From positions 1 to 15,339 of the forward strand of contig URZR01000024.1 of NCBI GenBank assembly GCA_900552425.1: a DNA stretch of 15,339 bases, given 5' to 3'. Each line of letters starts with the position of its first letter. The first letter of the stretch is position 1. Below the pieces are notes generated by a model that was not told the origin of the DNA, ran no database searches, and saw only the letters and a program-made list of their open reading frames with translations. The DNA is from an uncultured Collinsella sp. (GTDB lineage: Bacteria; Actinomycetota; Coriobacteriia; Coriobacteriales; Coriobacteriaceae). Both the position numbers and the translations under genes were made by a program. Positions 6,585 through 12,600 of the stretch are shown in pieces.

Positions 6585-7646
6585 ATGGAGGATAAAGACG
6601 ATCTGGCTGTTGTCGAAAGGGAGGAGCCGCCGCGACATAAGCAGAGTTTTGATATCCGTAAGGCCGCTGCCGGGTTGGTTGATGGCGCCGGAAGCGCGAT
6701 GGCGGGCGCGGTTGCAACCGTACAGAAAGTTGCCGATGGTGCAATGCGTGCTGCAACTCCGCTGGTCGATGACGCCTTGGCAGCTATTGCTGATGCGGCC
6801 GATGGTGCGGCAGGTACTGCTGCGGATATCGGTGACGCGGTCAACGATTGGGCATACCAGCAGCAGCTTAATAGATACAGGCCGGTAACCAAGGAGACCT
6901 ATCAGAGTCCTTCATTCCATTTGCCGAACATGATTCGAATTGTTGACGGAAATGAGCGCCGGGGCATCGACGCCTGTAGAGATGCTATTGGTTGGCTGGA
7001 TACTGTTAAGGGCACGCAGATTTTCAATCTGTACCGCGAGGCAATCGGGGATAGCGAATTGTCTTTCTATCCTAAACCATCTCTTTACTCCACATATTAC
7101 ATAGATGCTTTTGATCGGTCTCGCTTTGTTGACCTTGACTCTTATTTTGCAACCATGCAACAAGACAAGATGGCCGAGTTGAGACGGATTGCGTTCATGC
7201 TTGGCGCGAAGCGCTGCAAGCTGGAGGTGACGGAGTACGAGGAAACTCGGCGAGGCCGCCAGGTTAAGGGAAATGCCAAGGCGGGAAAGAAGGGCTCGGT
7301 TCGAATCGACGGTTCCTTGAGCGATTCAACGAGAAGCGAGAAGAAAATTCTGTTTACACAGGAATTTGAGGGCGACATGGTTCCACAGCGCCCTGAGCTC
7401 CATTGGTATGCCCATGACTCAGATGTTCTCTTGTTAATTGAGACGAGATGTGGTGGAGAGGATAAAAACAAGGCGAAGAGCTATCGGGTCGAATTGAAAA
7501 GTGAAACGACCATGACCATGTCTGTATCACTTGCTATGGCTATCGACGAGGCATGCAGCAAACTGAACATAAGGGCGAATTCGAGCCTGACAAGCCAAGC
7601 TAAGCGAGAACTCCGGCAATCGTTTGTATTTGAAGTTGAATTCTGA
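6585..7646 (+). CDS. unrecognised 353-aa protein with Ala-rich amphipathic N-terminus
   Basis: I do not recognise this protein. After a charged lead (1-24), residues 25-90 are dominated by Ala, Gly and Asp with regularly spaced hydrophobics (GLVDGAGSAM, AVATVQKVAD, PLVDDALAAI). This pattern suits a long amphipathic helix of the kind found in membrane- or lipid-associating proteins. A linker follows, then an alpha/beta C-terminal part (about 115-353). That part includes AELRRIAFMLGAKRCKLEV (197-215), a Lys/Ser/Gly-rich polar hairpin (about 222-253), ELHWYAHDSD (271-280) followed by a hydrophobic strand, and a final strand SFVFEVEF. There is no signal peptide or true membrane helix, so it is probably cytoplasmic or peripheral. 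AGGAGGT (6574-6580) sets the start. It is the last gene of the DUF4230 operon. Confidence 0.75.
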   Translation: MEDKDDLAVVEREEPPRHKQSFDIRKAAAGLVDGAGSAMAGAVATVQKVADGAMRAATPLVDDALAAIADAADGAAGTAADIGDAVNDWAYQQQLNRYRPVTKETYQSPSFHLPNMIRIVDGNERRGIDACRDAIGWLDTVKGTQIFNLYREAIGDSELSFYPKPSLYSTYYIDAFDRSRFVDLDSYFATMQQDKMAELRRIAFMLGAKRCKLEVTEYEETRRGRQVKGNAKAGKKGSVRIDGSLSDSTRSEKKILFTQEFEGDMVPQRPELHWYAHDSDVLLLIETRCGGEDKNKAKSYRVELKSETTMTMSVSLAMAIDEACSKLNIRANSSLTSQAKRELRQSFVFEVEF

Positions 7647-7710
7647 TGTGTGGGGACCATTTGCTGCGGGGTTCCTGTCCTTTACGGGGTGGAAGCATAG
7701 AAACCCATAC

Positions 7711-7803
7711 GGTGCAACTCAGTAAAAGTTAGTAATATACTGGCATCTTTTCTAGTTAAAAGCGTTTAAAACCGGTTAATTCCATTTAAATCAGTAGGTG
7801 CAA
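7711..7803. repeat. 10-bp-phased AT-rich array in a convergent gene gap
   Basis: GGTGCAACTC (7711-7720) and AGTAAAAGTT (7721-7730) match the 20 bp at 126-145 in 16 positions and keep the same 10-bp phase. Further on, TTAAA, TTAAA, TTAAT and TTAAA begin at 7756, 7766, 7776 and 7786, exactly one helical turn apart. GGTGCAA recurs at 7797-7803. Phased A/T tracts of this kind usually bend DNA. The genes on either side converge here (7646 and 7830), so no gene lies downstream to be driven. This gap holds nothing else except the palindrome at 7805-7835. Confidence 0.55.
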
Positions 7804-7804
7804 T

Positions 7805-7835
7805 ATGTGACAAAGGGACAGTCCCTTTGTCACAT
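7805..7835. repeat. palindromic repeat, copy 3 (31 bp, centre base changed)
   Basis: ATGTGACAAAGGGAC (7805-7819) and its exact reverse complement (7821-7835) flank a single A; the other two copies have T at the centre. The outermost base pair of the other copies is lost (T at 7804, T at 7836). On the minus strand the repeat supplies the last Met and the TGA stop of the TrmL gene. It marks the right edge of the AT-richer cluster. Confidence 0.95.
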
Positions 7836-8429
7836 TCCGGGGAAGTTTGTCTGGCGCAGGGCTTCGTAGAGGACGATGGCGGCGCTGTTGGAGAGGTTGA
7901 GGGCGCTGATGCGGTAGTCGTCCGGGTCTACAAAGTTGCCGCAGATATCCTGCCGAAGGATGGCTTCGTGGCCGTCCTCGGTATGCCCGAGCGACTCCTC
8001 ATGAGCCTCCCAGGCATCGGCGTTATCGAGTGAGTCGCAATCGCGTAGCATGGGGATGCGCTCGCAGCGTTCGGACGCCGCGGCAAGCAGTGGCTCGGGA
8101 ATCCCCGAGCTCTCGCTGCCAAAGACCAAAAAGTCGCCGTCGCGGTAGGTGCTTTGCGCATAGGTACGGCGCGCCTTTTTGGTCAGCAAGTGCAGGCGTT
8201 CGTCGGCGGGGGAGAGGCCGTTGCGCGCAAGGAAATCCTCCCAGCCGGCATAGGTCGTCACGTCCAAGTTTTGCCAGTAGCCCAGGCCGGCGCGACGCAC
8301 CGTCTTGTCGTCGAGCGAAAACCCCAGCGGCTCCACCAGATGTAGACGGGCGCCGGTAACCACGCAGGTGCGGCCGATATTGCCCGTATTGGCCGGAATC
8401 TCGGGCGCATACAGCACAATGTTGAACAT
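7830..8429 (-). CDS. trmL: tRNA (cytidine(34)-2'-O)-methyltransferase, SPOUT family, with an insertion
   Basis: The 199-aa protein has the TrmL/YibK motifs: IVLYAPEIPANTGNIGR (4-20), FGSESSGIPE (103-112) and LNLSNSAAIVLYEALRQ (177-193). These form the knotted S-adenosylmethionine site used to methylate the wobble ribose of tRNA-Leu. E. coli TrmL has about 157 residues. Here some 44 extra residues, polar and acidic, lie between RIPM (124-127) and the LNLSN motif, which in E. coli are six residues apart. The Arg normally in RSLNLSN is displaced (RISALNLSN). The ATG at 8429 follows AAGGAG (8439-8434); the longer open frame to 8642 reads back through a terminator and is rejected. The stop codon lies inside the palindrome at 7805-7835. 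Confidence 0.9.
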   Translation of the reverse strand: MFNIVLYAPEIPANTGNIGRTCVVTGARLHLVEPLGFSLDDKTVRRAGLGYWQNLDVTTYAGWEDFLARNGLSPADERLHLLTKKARRTYAQSTYRDGDFLVFGSESSGIPEPLLAAASERCERIPMLRDCDSLDNADAWEAHEESLGHTEDGHEAILRQDICGNFVDPDDYRISALNLSNSAAIVLYEALRQTNFPGM

Positions 8430-8450
8430 GAATCTCCTTGGCTCAGAACG

Positions 8451-8485
8451 AAAAACCACCACGAAGGGTACCTTCGTGGTGGTTT
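8451..8485 (-). terminator. intrinsic terminator of the CobW gene, just before trmL
   Basis: A perfect 15-bp stem (8453-8467 with 8471-8485, three-base loop GTA) ends on the minus strand in five consecutive T (8455-8451), then CG. It starts 39 bp after the CobW-like stop. It ends only 11 bp before the trmL ribosome binding site (8439-8434), leaving no room for a separate trmL promoter downstream of it. Confidence 0.88.
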
Positions 8486-8524
8486 GGTGGTTACGTAGGC
8501 GGAAAAATGCCCGCTTGGATAAAC

Positions 8525-9655
8525 CTAGGCGCGGTGCCAGTCGGTCAGGCAAGCATCGAGGGAGGCGATGAGTGCATCCTTGTCCATGTGACGGCCGATG
8601 ATGCACAGGCTCGTCATGCGGTCGCCCGTCTCGTCGTCCCAAATTTGCATGATCTCGGGGCTTTCGTCGATGATCTTCTGCTTCTCGCCCTCGGGCGCGG
8701 AGTCAACGAACAAGCCGTTCTCCATCAGGCGCATCTGGTGGCCGGCCTGCTCAAACATGTAGCACATGTCCGGATCGCCGGTCTGCCACAGCGGACCCTT
8801 GACGCGAATGACCTCGTCGGGCCACTCTTGCTCAACAAAATCGGTGAACTTTTGCAGGTCAAACGGCTTGCGGCGCGAGTACACAAAGGTGTCGATGTCG
8901 TACTCGAGCACCTCGGGGTCGTCGTGCTCCTCGGGATGCTCCATGGCCTCGATCCAAGCGGCGGAGTTGTAGGCGCGCATAAAGTCGAAGCGGCCGGTGT
9001 CGAGCAGCTCCTCCATGGGGACCTCGCCGTTTTGGGCCTCGACAATCACGGCGTCCTTCTGCAGGCTGCGCACGATGGCCTTGAGCTCGGCGATCTGCTC
9101 GGGGCTCACGGTATCGGTCTTGTTGAGGATTAGCGTGGAGCAGAACTCGATCTGCTGGATGAGCAGGCTCTCGATGTCGTCCTCGTCGATATCCTCTGCC
9201 AGCAGGTCGCGGCCTCCGTTGAACTCGTCGTACATGCGGGCGCAATCGACCACGGCCACGATGTTGTCGAGTGCGAGCTTGGGCTCGCCGCCCACCTTGG
9301 CCTCGTCGCAGAAGCTCGAGATGGTGTAGGCGATGGGGATAGGTTCGCAAATGCCCGATGCCTCGATAATGATGTAATCGAACTTGCCCGAATCGGCGAT
9401 GCCCTCCAGCTGGTTGGCCAGGTCATCCGAAAGCGTGCAGCAGATGCAGCCGTTGGTGAGCGGGATGAGGTCGTCGGTCTCGGAAAGGCCGCCGTCGGCG
9501 ATAAGGCTGGCGTCGACGTTGATCTCGCCGATATCGTTGACGATCACGGCGGCGCGGATGCCGCCGTCGTTAGCGAGGATGTGGTTGAGCAGCGTGGTCT
9601 TACCGGCACCGAGGTATCCGGTAAGCATGATGATCCTCACGGGTTTGTTGGGCAT
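8525..9655 (-). CDS. CobW/COG0523-family GTPase, probable metal chaperone
   Basis: The 376-aa protein is a G3E GTPase. It has Walker A GYLGAGKTT (13-21), NDIGEINVD (40-48), the metal-binding motif GCICCT with C70, C72 and C73, IIEASGICEP (96-105) as the second nucleotide-binding segment, and NKTD (178-181) for guanine recognition. EHPEEHDD (239-246) is a short His/acid patch between the GTPase and the C-terminal CobW domain (about 252-374). Members of this family deliver zinc, cobalt or iron to client enzymes; the motifs do not say which. The ATG at 9655 follows AAAGGAGGG (9667-9659). An earlier ATG at 9676 has no ribosome binding site. An intrinsic terminator follows the gene. No clear zinc-regulator box is visible upstream. 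Confidence 0.9.
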   Translation of the reverse strand: MPNKPVRIIMLTGYLGAGKTTLLNHILANDGGIRAAVIVNDIGEINVDASLIADGGLSETDDLIPLTNGCICCTLSDDLANQLEGIADSGKFDYIIIEASGICEPIPIAYTISSFCDEAKVGGEPKLALDNIVAVVDCARMYDEFNGGRDLLAEDIDEDDIESLLIQQIEFCSTLILNKTDTVSPEQIAELKAIVRSLQKDAVIVEAQNGEVPMEELLDTGRFDFMRAYNSAAWIEAMEHPEEHDDPEVLEYDIDTFVYSRRKPFDLQKFTDFVEQEWPDEVIRVKGPLWQTGDPDMCYMFEQAGHQMRLMENGLFVDSAPEGEKQKIIDESPEIMQIWDDETGDRMTSLCIIGRHMDKDALIASLDACLTDWHRA

Positions 9656-9710
9656 GTGCCCTCCTTTGTTAGACATGGTTTACAGCTGAATCATATGCCA
9701 AACGCCTGCT

Positions 9711-9716
9711 CTTATA
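9711..9716 (-). promoter_or_regulatory. possible -10 element for the CobW-like gene
   Basis: On the minus strand TATAAG (9716-9711) lies 55 bp before the CobW start, in the 86-bp gap after the ArsC-like gene. The hexamer 17 bp upstream (TGTGTT) is a poor -35. The -10 sits in GGTATAAG, the same eight bases that occur in the repeat array at 126-155. Confidence 0.3.
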
Positions 9717-9741
9717 CCCACGCGCCGGTAAATAACACAGG

Positions 9742-10083
9742 CTACTCCCAGGCTCCCCACACGTCCGGGCAATAGCCGACGGTTGCCTTCTTGCCGTTGC
9801 GCACAATGGGCTCGGCCAGGACCTGCTGATTCTCGAGCAACTTATCGAAGTGCTGGCTGGGGGTAAGGTGCTGGATGAGCGCGAGCGTCTCCTCGTCCTT
9901 GGCTTTAGGGTTGAGCAGCTTGTCGATGCCGCCGACTGCCTGCATCACGCTCGTGAGCTCGCCCTTGCTCATCTCCTTTTCTTTAAGGTCAATAAACTGC
10001 ACCTTAATGCGGCGCTCCTTAAAATAGCGCTGGGCCTTCTTGGTATCGAAGGACTTTTTGGTGCCAAAAATCTGGATATTCAT
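9742..10083 (-). CDS. ArsC/Spx-family protein without the usual active-site cysteine
   Basis: The 113-aa protein has the thioredoxin-like ArsC fold: MNIQIFGTKKSFDTKKAQRY at the N-terminus, FKERRIKVQFIDL (21-33), and near the end EPIVRNGKKATVGYCPDVW (91-109), with the family's R..GK.A..G motif. Members I recall have C in the GTKKCFDT position; here it is S11, and the only Cys is C105. Thiol-based arsenate reduction is therefore unlikely, and an Spx-like binding role or a different chemistry is possible. The ATG at 10083 fits the family start, but its ribosome binding site is weak (CGGCGGAA) and lies in a hairpin. The extended frame to 10137 has no support. It lies between a flavodoxin-fold gene and the CobW gene on the same strand. 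Confidence 0.8.
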   Translation of the reverse strand: MNIQIFGTKKSFDTKKAQRYFKERRIKVQFIDLKEKEMSKGELTSVMQAVGGIDKLLNPKAKDEETLALIQHLTPSQHFDKLLENQQVLAEPIVRNGKKATVGYCPDVWGAWE

Positions 10084-10092
10084 TGTTTGGTT

Positions 10093-10114
10093 CCGCCGTT
10101 CTAACGAACGGCGG
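10093..10114 (-). promoter_or_regulatory. perfect hairpin over the ArsC-like ribosome binding site
   Basis: CCGCCGTTC (10093-10101) and GAACGGCGG (10106-10114) form a 9-bp GC-rich stem with loop TAAC. On the minus strand its 3' arm ends nine bases before the ATG and contains the only purine-rich stretch that could act as a ribosome binding site. It may lower translation, or be part of the inverted-repeat element at 10107-10264. Confidence 0.5.
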
Positions 10115-10264
10115 TCACCTCGACGCTGCAAAGCCATCTGATGGTCAATCTGCCTTTCAATCGTCGGGCGCGGGCAAAAGCCCAGCGCCCTCCTCTTTCA
10201 AGGCACCTTGCCTCATCAGCTGGCTTATCGCTGACATTGATAGAACATCGAGGTGACCACCGTT
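10107..10264. repeat. 158-bp element bounded by 19-bp inverted repeats
   Basis: AACGGCGGTCACCTCGACG (10107-10125) is repeated inverted at 10246-10264 with 17 of 19 positions matching. The ends enclose about 120 bp with no convincing gene and a strong internal hairpin (10166-10190). The element fills nearly all of the gap between the flavodoxin-fold and ArsC-like genes. The layout resembles a small non-coding mobile element, but I see no target-site duplication in the flanks (CTAACG and GGAATT). Confidence 0.4.
10166..10190. terminator. GC-rich hairpin without a T-run
   Basis: GGGCGC (10166-10171) pairs with GCGCCC (10185-10190), and GGGC (10172-10175) with GCCC (10180-10183), with loop AAAA and one bulged A at 10184. 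It lies about 80 bp after the flavodoxin-fold stop on the minus strand. There is no T-run after it there; on the plus strand TCCTCTTTC follows. It may stop or stabilise the transcript, but it is not a canonical terminator. Confidence 0.4.
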
Positions 10265-10268
10265 GGAA

Positions 10269-10892
10269 TTATCTGATGAAGTTGGTACGCTCTCGATCGA
10301 CCTGGGGGGCCTCGATGCCGGCGGCCTGTCCAGCTTCGATACAGTGCAGGAGCCAGGCCATGTTTTTGCTGATGTTTCGCATGGTGGCAAGGCCTTCGGC
10401 ATCCTGGGCGGCCTCGCCCGGCATGGCACCAAAGACGTTGTTCCAGTACGTGGAGGCCACCACGGGCATCTGGTTGATGGTGAAGTACTTGTTGAGCACG
10501 TCGAAGGTAGTCGACGTGCCGCCGCGACGGGCAACGGCGACAGCGGCGCCCGGCTTGTGCGCAAAGGCTTTGCTGCCTGCATAAAACGCGCGGTCGAGGG
10601 CCGAAAGGATGCGGCCGCTGGGGTGCGCATAGTAGACGGGCGAGCCAAAAACAAAGCCGTCGGCTTGTTCGGCGGCAGCGATGAGCTCGTTCACCACGTC
10701 GTCGTCAAAGGTGCAGCGACCGCCAAGCTTGCCACACTGGCCGCAGCCGATGCAGTCGCGAATGGGCTTGGCGCCCAGCTGAAACACCTCGGTATCAATG
10801 CCTTCTGCATTAAGTTGCTCTGCGACCTCGGTGAGTGCGCGGGCGGTGTTGCCGTTTGCCTTGGGGCTGCCATTGACTAAAAGAACCTTCAT
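10269..10892 (-). CDS. flavodoxin-fold NAD(P)H-dependent oxidoreductase with a Cys cluster
   Basis: The 207-aa protein begins MKVLLVNGSPKANGNTARAL, the FMN phosphate loop of the NADPH-dependent FMN reductase family. FVFGSPVYYAHPSGRI (80-95) is the second flavin-binding loop. RDCIGCGQCGKLGGRC (45-60) carries cysteines at 47, 50, 53 and 60, the compact set seen in iron-sulfur-flavoprotein-like members, so a cluster or redox disulfide is possible. The protein should be cytosolic and reduce quinones, flavins or another small acceptor; the substrate cannot be told. GAGGGAG (10905-10899) favours the ATG at 10892 over a GTG one codon earlier. Next on the strand come the ArsC-like and CobW genes; the trio has a redox and metal flavour, but co-transcription is not proven. 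Confidence 0.85.
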   Translation of the reverse strand: MKVLLVNGSPKANGNTARALTEVAEQLNAEGIDTEVFQLGAKPIRDCIGCGQCGKLGGRCTFDDDVVNELIAAAEQADGFVFGSPVYYAHPSGRILSALDRAFYAGSKAFAHKPGAAVAVARRGGTSTTFDVLNKYFTINQMPVVASTYWNNVFGAMPGEAAQDAEGLATMRNISKNMAWLLHCIEAGQAAGIEAPQVDRERTNFIR

Positions 10893-10929
10893 CACAAACT
10901 CCCTCTGCTGTCGGTGACTTCTGCGGAGG

Positions 10930-10935
10930 ATTATC
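10930..10935 (-). promoter_or_regulatory. extended -10 promoter for the flavodoxin-fold gene
   Basis: On the minus strand the sequence TGC-GATAAT matches an extended -10 element, about 38 bases before the ATG at 10892. There is no good -35 at 17 bp, as is common with extended -10 promoters. Confidence 0.4.
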
Positions 10936-10954
10936 GCACGAGCGGGTAGATGGC

Positions 10955-10999
10955 GTGGGGCGCGATGTGAAGCGGCTTGTGTTTCACATCGCGCCCCAC
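10955..10999 (-). terminator. 17-bp perfect stem-loop after the GGDEF gene
   Basis: The 17 bases at 10955-10971 pair exactly with 10983-10999; the 11-base loop allows three more pairs. On the minus strand it begins four bases after the TAG stop of the GGDEF-PAS-GGDEF gene (11006-11004). No T-run follows, so it may work with Rho or protect the 3' end rather than terminate alone. It also separates this transcript from the flavodoxin-fold promoter. Confidence 0.6.
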
Positions 11000-11003
11000 A
11001 GCG

Positions 11004-12533
11004 CTAGTCCAGCTTGGTGCCCGGTACTTGCGGCGCCTCTTTAAGCCGCGCTTTGAGCTCGTTCAAAATGGAAACGGGCTGTCGGTCGACGCCGTCCAGA
11101 TGGAGCGTGGCCACGCGAATGGGCGGCTGATATTCAAGCGAGCCGATGAGCACGGGAGAGCCCAGGAATCGTTCGATTTCCTCTGCGATCGCGTCGGTCT
11201 CCTGGGGATCGACGTCGTCGAAGAGTGCCACGAACGTTGGTCCCGTCGAGCGGAACAGGCGACCCTTGCCGCGCGAACAATCCATGAGGCAGGCAGCGCT
11301 TTCGGCGAGCACGCGGTCGCCTGCATCGAATCCAAAGCGGGCATTGACCTCGGCGATATCGTCGACCTTAATGGCGATAAAGCCTGCCTTGCGCGCCACG
11401 CGGCGCATCTCTCCAATAGCGTTGATCAGGGCGTGAATATCGCCCAGACCGGTCACGGAATCGGTCGCATCTGCCAAGCTTCGGTTGATGATAATGCCAA
11501 CGTACATGTTAGGCTCGGTATCGGTGCCGTCCAAGCGGTAGCCCGTACAGTCGCAAAGCGCGTATTTTCCAGTGGCATCCATGACGCGATACTGCATGTA
11601 GTGGAAGTGCCACGTGCCGCTGGCCACCATATCGAGCTCGGCGCGCACGTTGTCGCGGTCCTCGGGATGAACGCGGGCAAGCCACATCTCGACCGAATGA
11701 TAGGGGTGCTGGGAGGGCAGGTCAAAATCGCGCACGGCATTAACCGACCATTGCGATTCGCCGGTATCGAGGTTGAGGATGAATGGATAGCGCGTTTCGG
11801 AGCTCATGGAGATTGCTTGGAACACCCGGTCGTTGCACGGAAACTGCTCGGCGATTGGGTGTTGCGGCGCGTCACTGTCTTTCGGTTGCTGCACACGATG
11901 CATAAGCTTATAGCGATACATCTTGCGATCGGCATCCATCGTCATCTGGCGACGCGTGTCGCCTGCAAGCGGGTCGACGCGCGAGCAGCCAAAACTAAAA
12001 CTAGAGATCATGGGCGCTTTATCGTCTGATGTCGCCTCGATAAGGTCGGCGCGTGTTCGCTCCAGGCGCTGCTCGAGCTCGGTTTCGTCTGTCGTGGGGG
12101 ACACAAGTACAAATTCGTCGCCACCGATACGGAACAGAAGCTCATCGTGCTCCATGGTTTCGGTGAGCGCGCGGCAGATGCTCAGAATATAGCGATTGCC
12201 CTCGGCGTGGCCAAACCTATCGTTGCAGTGCTTGAGGTGATCGATATCAATATAGGCGCAGGTGAAGGGAGTGCCTTTGAGCCAGAGCTGATCGACATGG
12301 CGATCGAGCCCGCCACGGTTGCCTAGATTGGTGAGCGAATCGATATGGGCGCTGCGCTCAAGCAGCTCGCGTTCTTGCTGCAGGATGGCAAATGTCTTCT
12401 GTAGCTGCTCGCCGATGGCGCGCAGCTCCGTGGGCAGTGCGGCAACATCGAGCTCGGTGGTTGAGGCCCCGTTCGCAAGCCGCTGAAGATGAGCGATGAT
12501 TGATTGCTCACCCAGGCGATACGACTCATTCAT
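11004..12533 (-). CDS. diguanylate cyclase: GGDEF-PAS-degenerate GGDEF
   Basis: The 509-aa protein has an N-terminal helical part (1-65), then a GGDEF domain (66-215) with DSLTNLGNRGG, the metal-binding YIDIDHLKHCND (94-105) and an intact GGDEF at 137-141. It should make cyclic di-GMP. The inhibitory RxxD site is absent (EHDE at that spot), so product inhibition through it is unlikely. A PAS-like sensor follows (about 245-352, WSVNAVRDFDLP, ARVHPEDRD, MQYRVMDATGKYALCD). A second GGDEF-like domain (358-500) has STGPTF in place of the signature and should be inactive. No membrane segments are seen. The ATG at 12533 is preceded by GAGAGAGG; the in-frame TTG at 12653 would translate a G/C homopolymer leader and is less likely. 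It lies downstream of a paralogue on the same strand. Confidence 0.9.
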   Translation of the reverse strand: MNESYRLGEQSIIAHLQRLANGASTTELDVAALPTELRAIGEQLQKTFAILQQERELLERSAHIDSLTNLGNRGGLDRHVDQLWLKGTPFTCAYIDIDHLKHCNDRFGHAEGNRYILSICRALTETMEHDELLFRIGGDEFVLVSPTTDETELEQRLERTRADLIEATSDDKAPMISSFSFGCSRVDPLAGDTRRQMTMDADRKMYRYKLMHRVQQPKDSDAPQHPIAEQFPCNDRVFQAISMSSETRYPFILNLDTGESQWSVNAVRDFDLPSQHPYHSVEMWLARVHPEDRDNVRAELDMVASGTWHFHYMQYRVMDATGKYALCDCTGYRLDGTDTEPNMYVGIIINRSLADATDSVTGLGDIHALINAIGEMRRVARKAGFIAIKVDDIAEVNARFGFDAGDRVLAESAACLMDCSRGKGRLFRSTGPTFVALFDDVDPQETDAIAEEIERFLGSPVLIGSLEYQPPIRVATLHLDGVDRQPVSILNELKARLKEAPQVPGTKLD

Positions 12534-12542
12534 GATGGATAA

Positions 12543-12586
12543 CCTCTCTCGGGGGGGGGCTCTCTCTCGGGGCCTCCCTCGGGGGG
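12543..12586. repeat. CT/G-rich tandem repeats with a nine-base G homopolymer
   Basis: Three imperfect units follow one another on the plus strand: CCTCTCTC plus nine G (12543-12559), CTCTCTCTC plus four G (12560-12572) and CCTCCCTC plus six G (12573-12586). The array lies in the leader of the GGDEF gene; its first unit contains the complement of the GAGAGAGG ribosome binding site. Homopolymers of this length are prone to slippage. Confidence 0.8.
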
Positions 12587-12600
12587 AACAACGGTTTACA

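Noticed and set aside
1294..7835. Palindromes as a CRISPR array or as serine-recombinase crossover sites
   Set aside because: The copies are kilobases apart, so not CRISPR. A one-base centre does not fit the two-base crossover used by serine recombinases, and no inversion evidence is visible.
8438..9133. Plus-strand frame of 231 codons opposite the CobW-like gene
   Set aside because: Antisense shadow of a gene with GTPase and CxCC motifs; it also crosses the terminator.
10157..10237. Minus-strand peptide MSAISQLMRQGALKEE... after the flavodoxin-fold gene
   Set aside because: No ribosome binding site, only 26 codons, and it reads through the GC hairpin. Probably chance.
10263..10880. Long plus-strand frame opposite the flavodoxin-fold gene
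   Set aside because: It is antisense to a gene with clear FMN-binding motifs; open frames opposite G/C-rich genes are expected.
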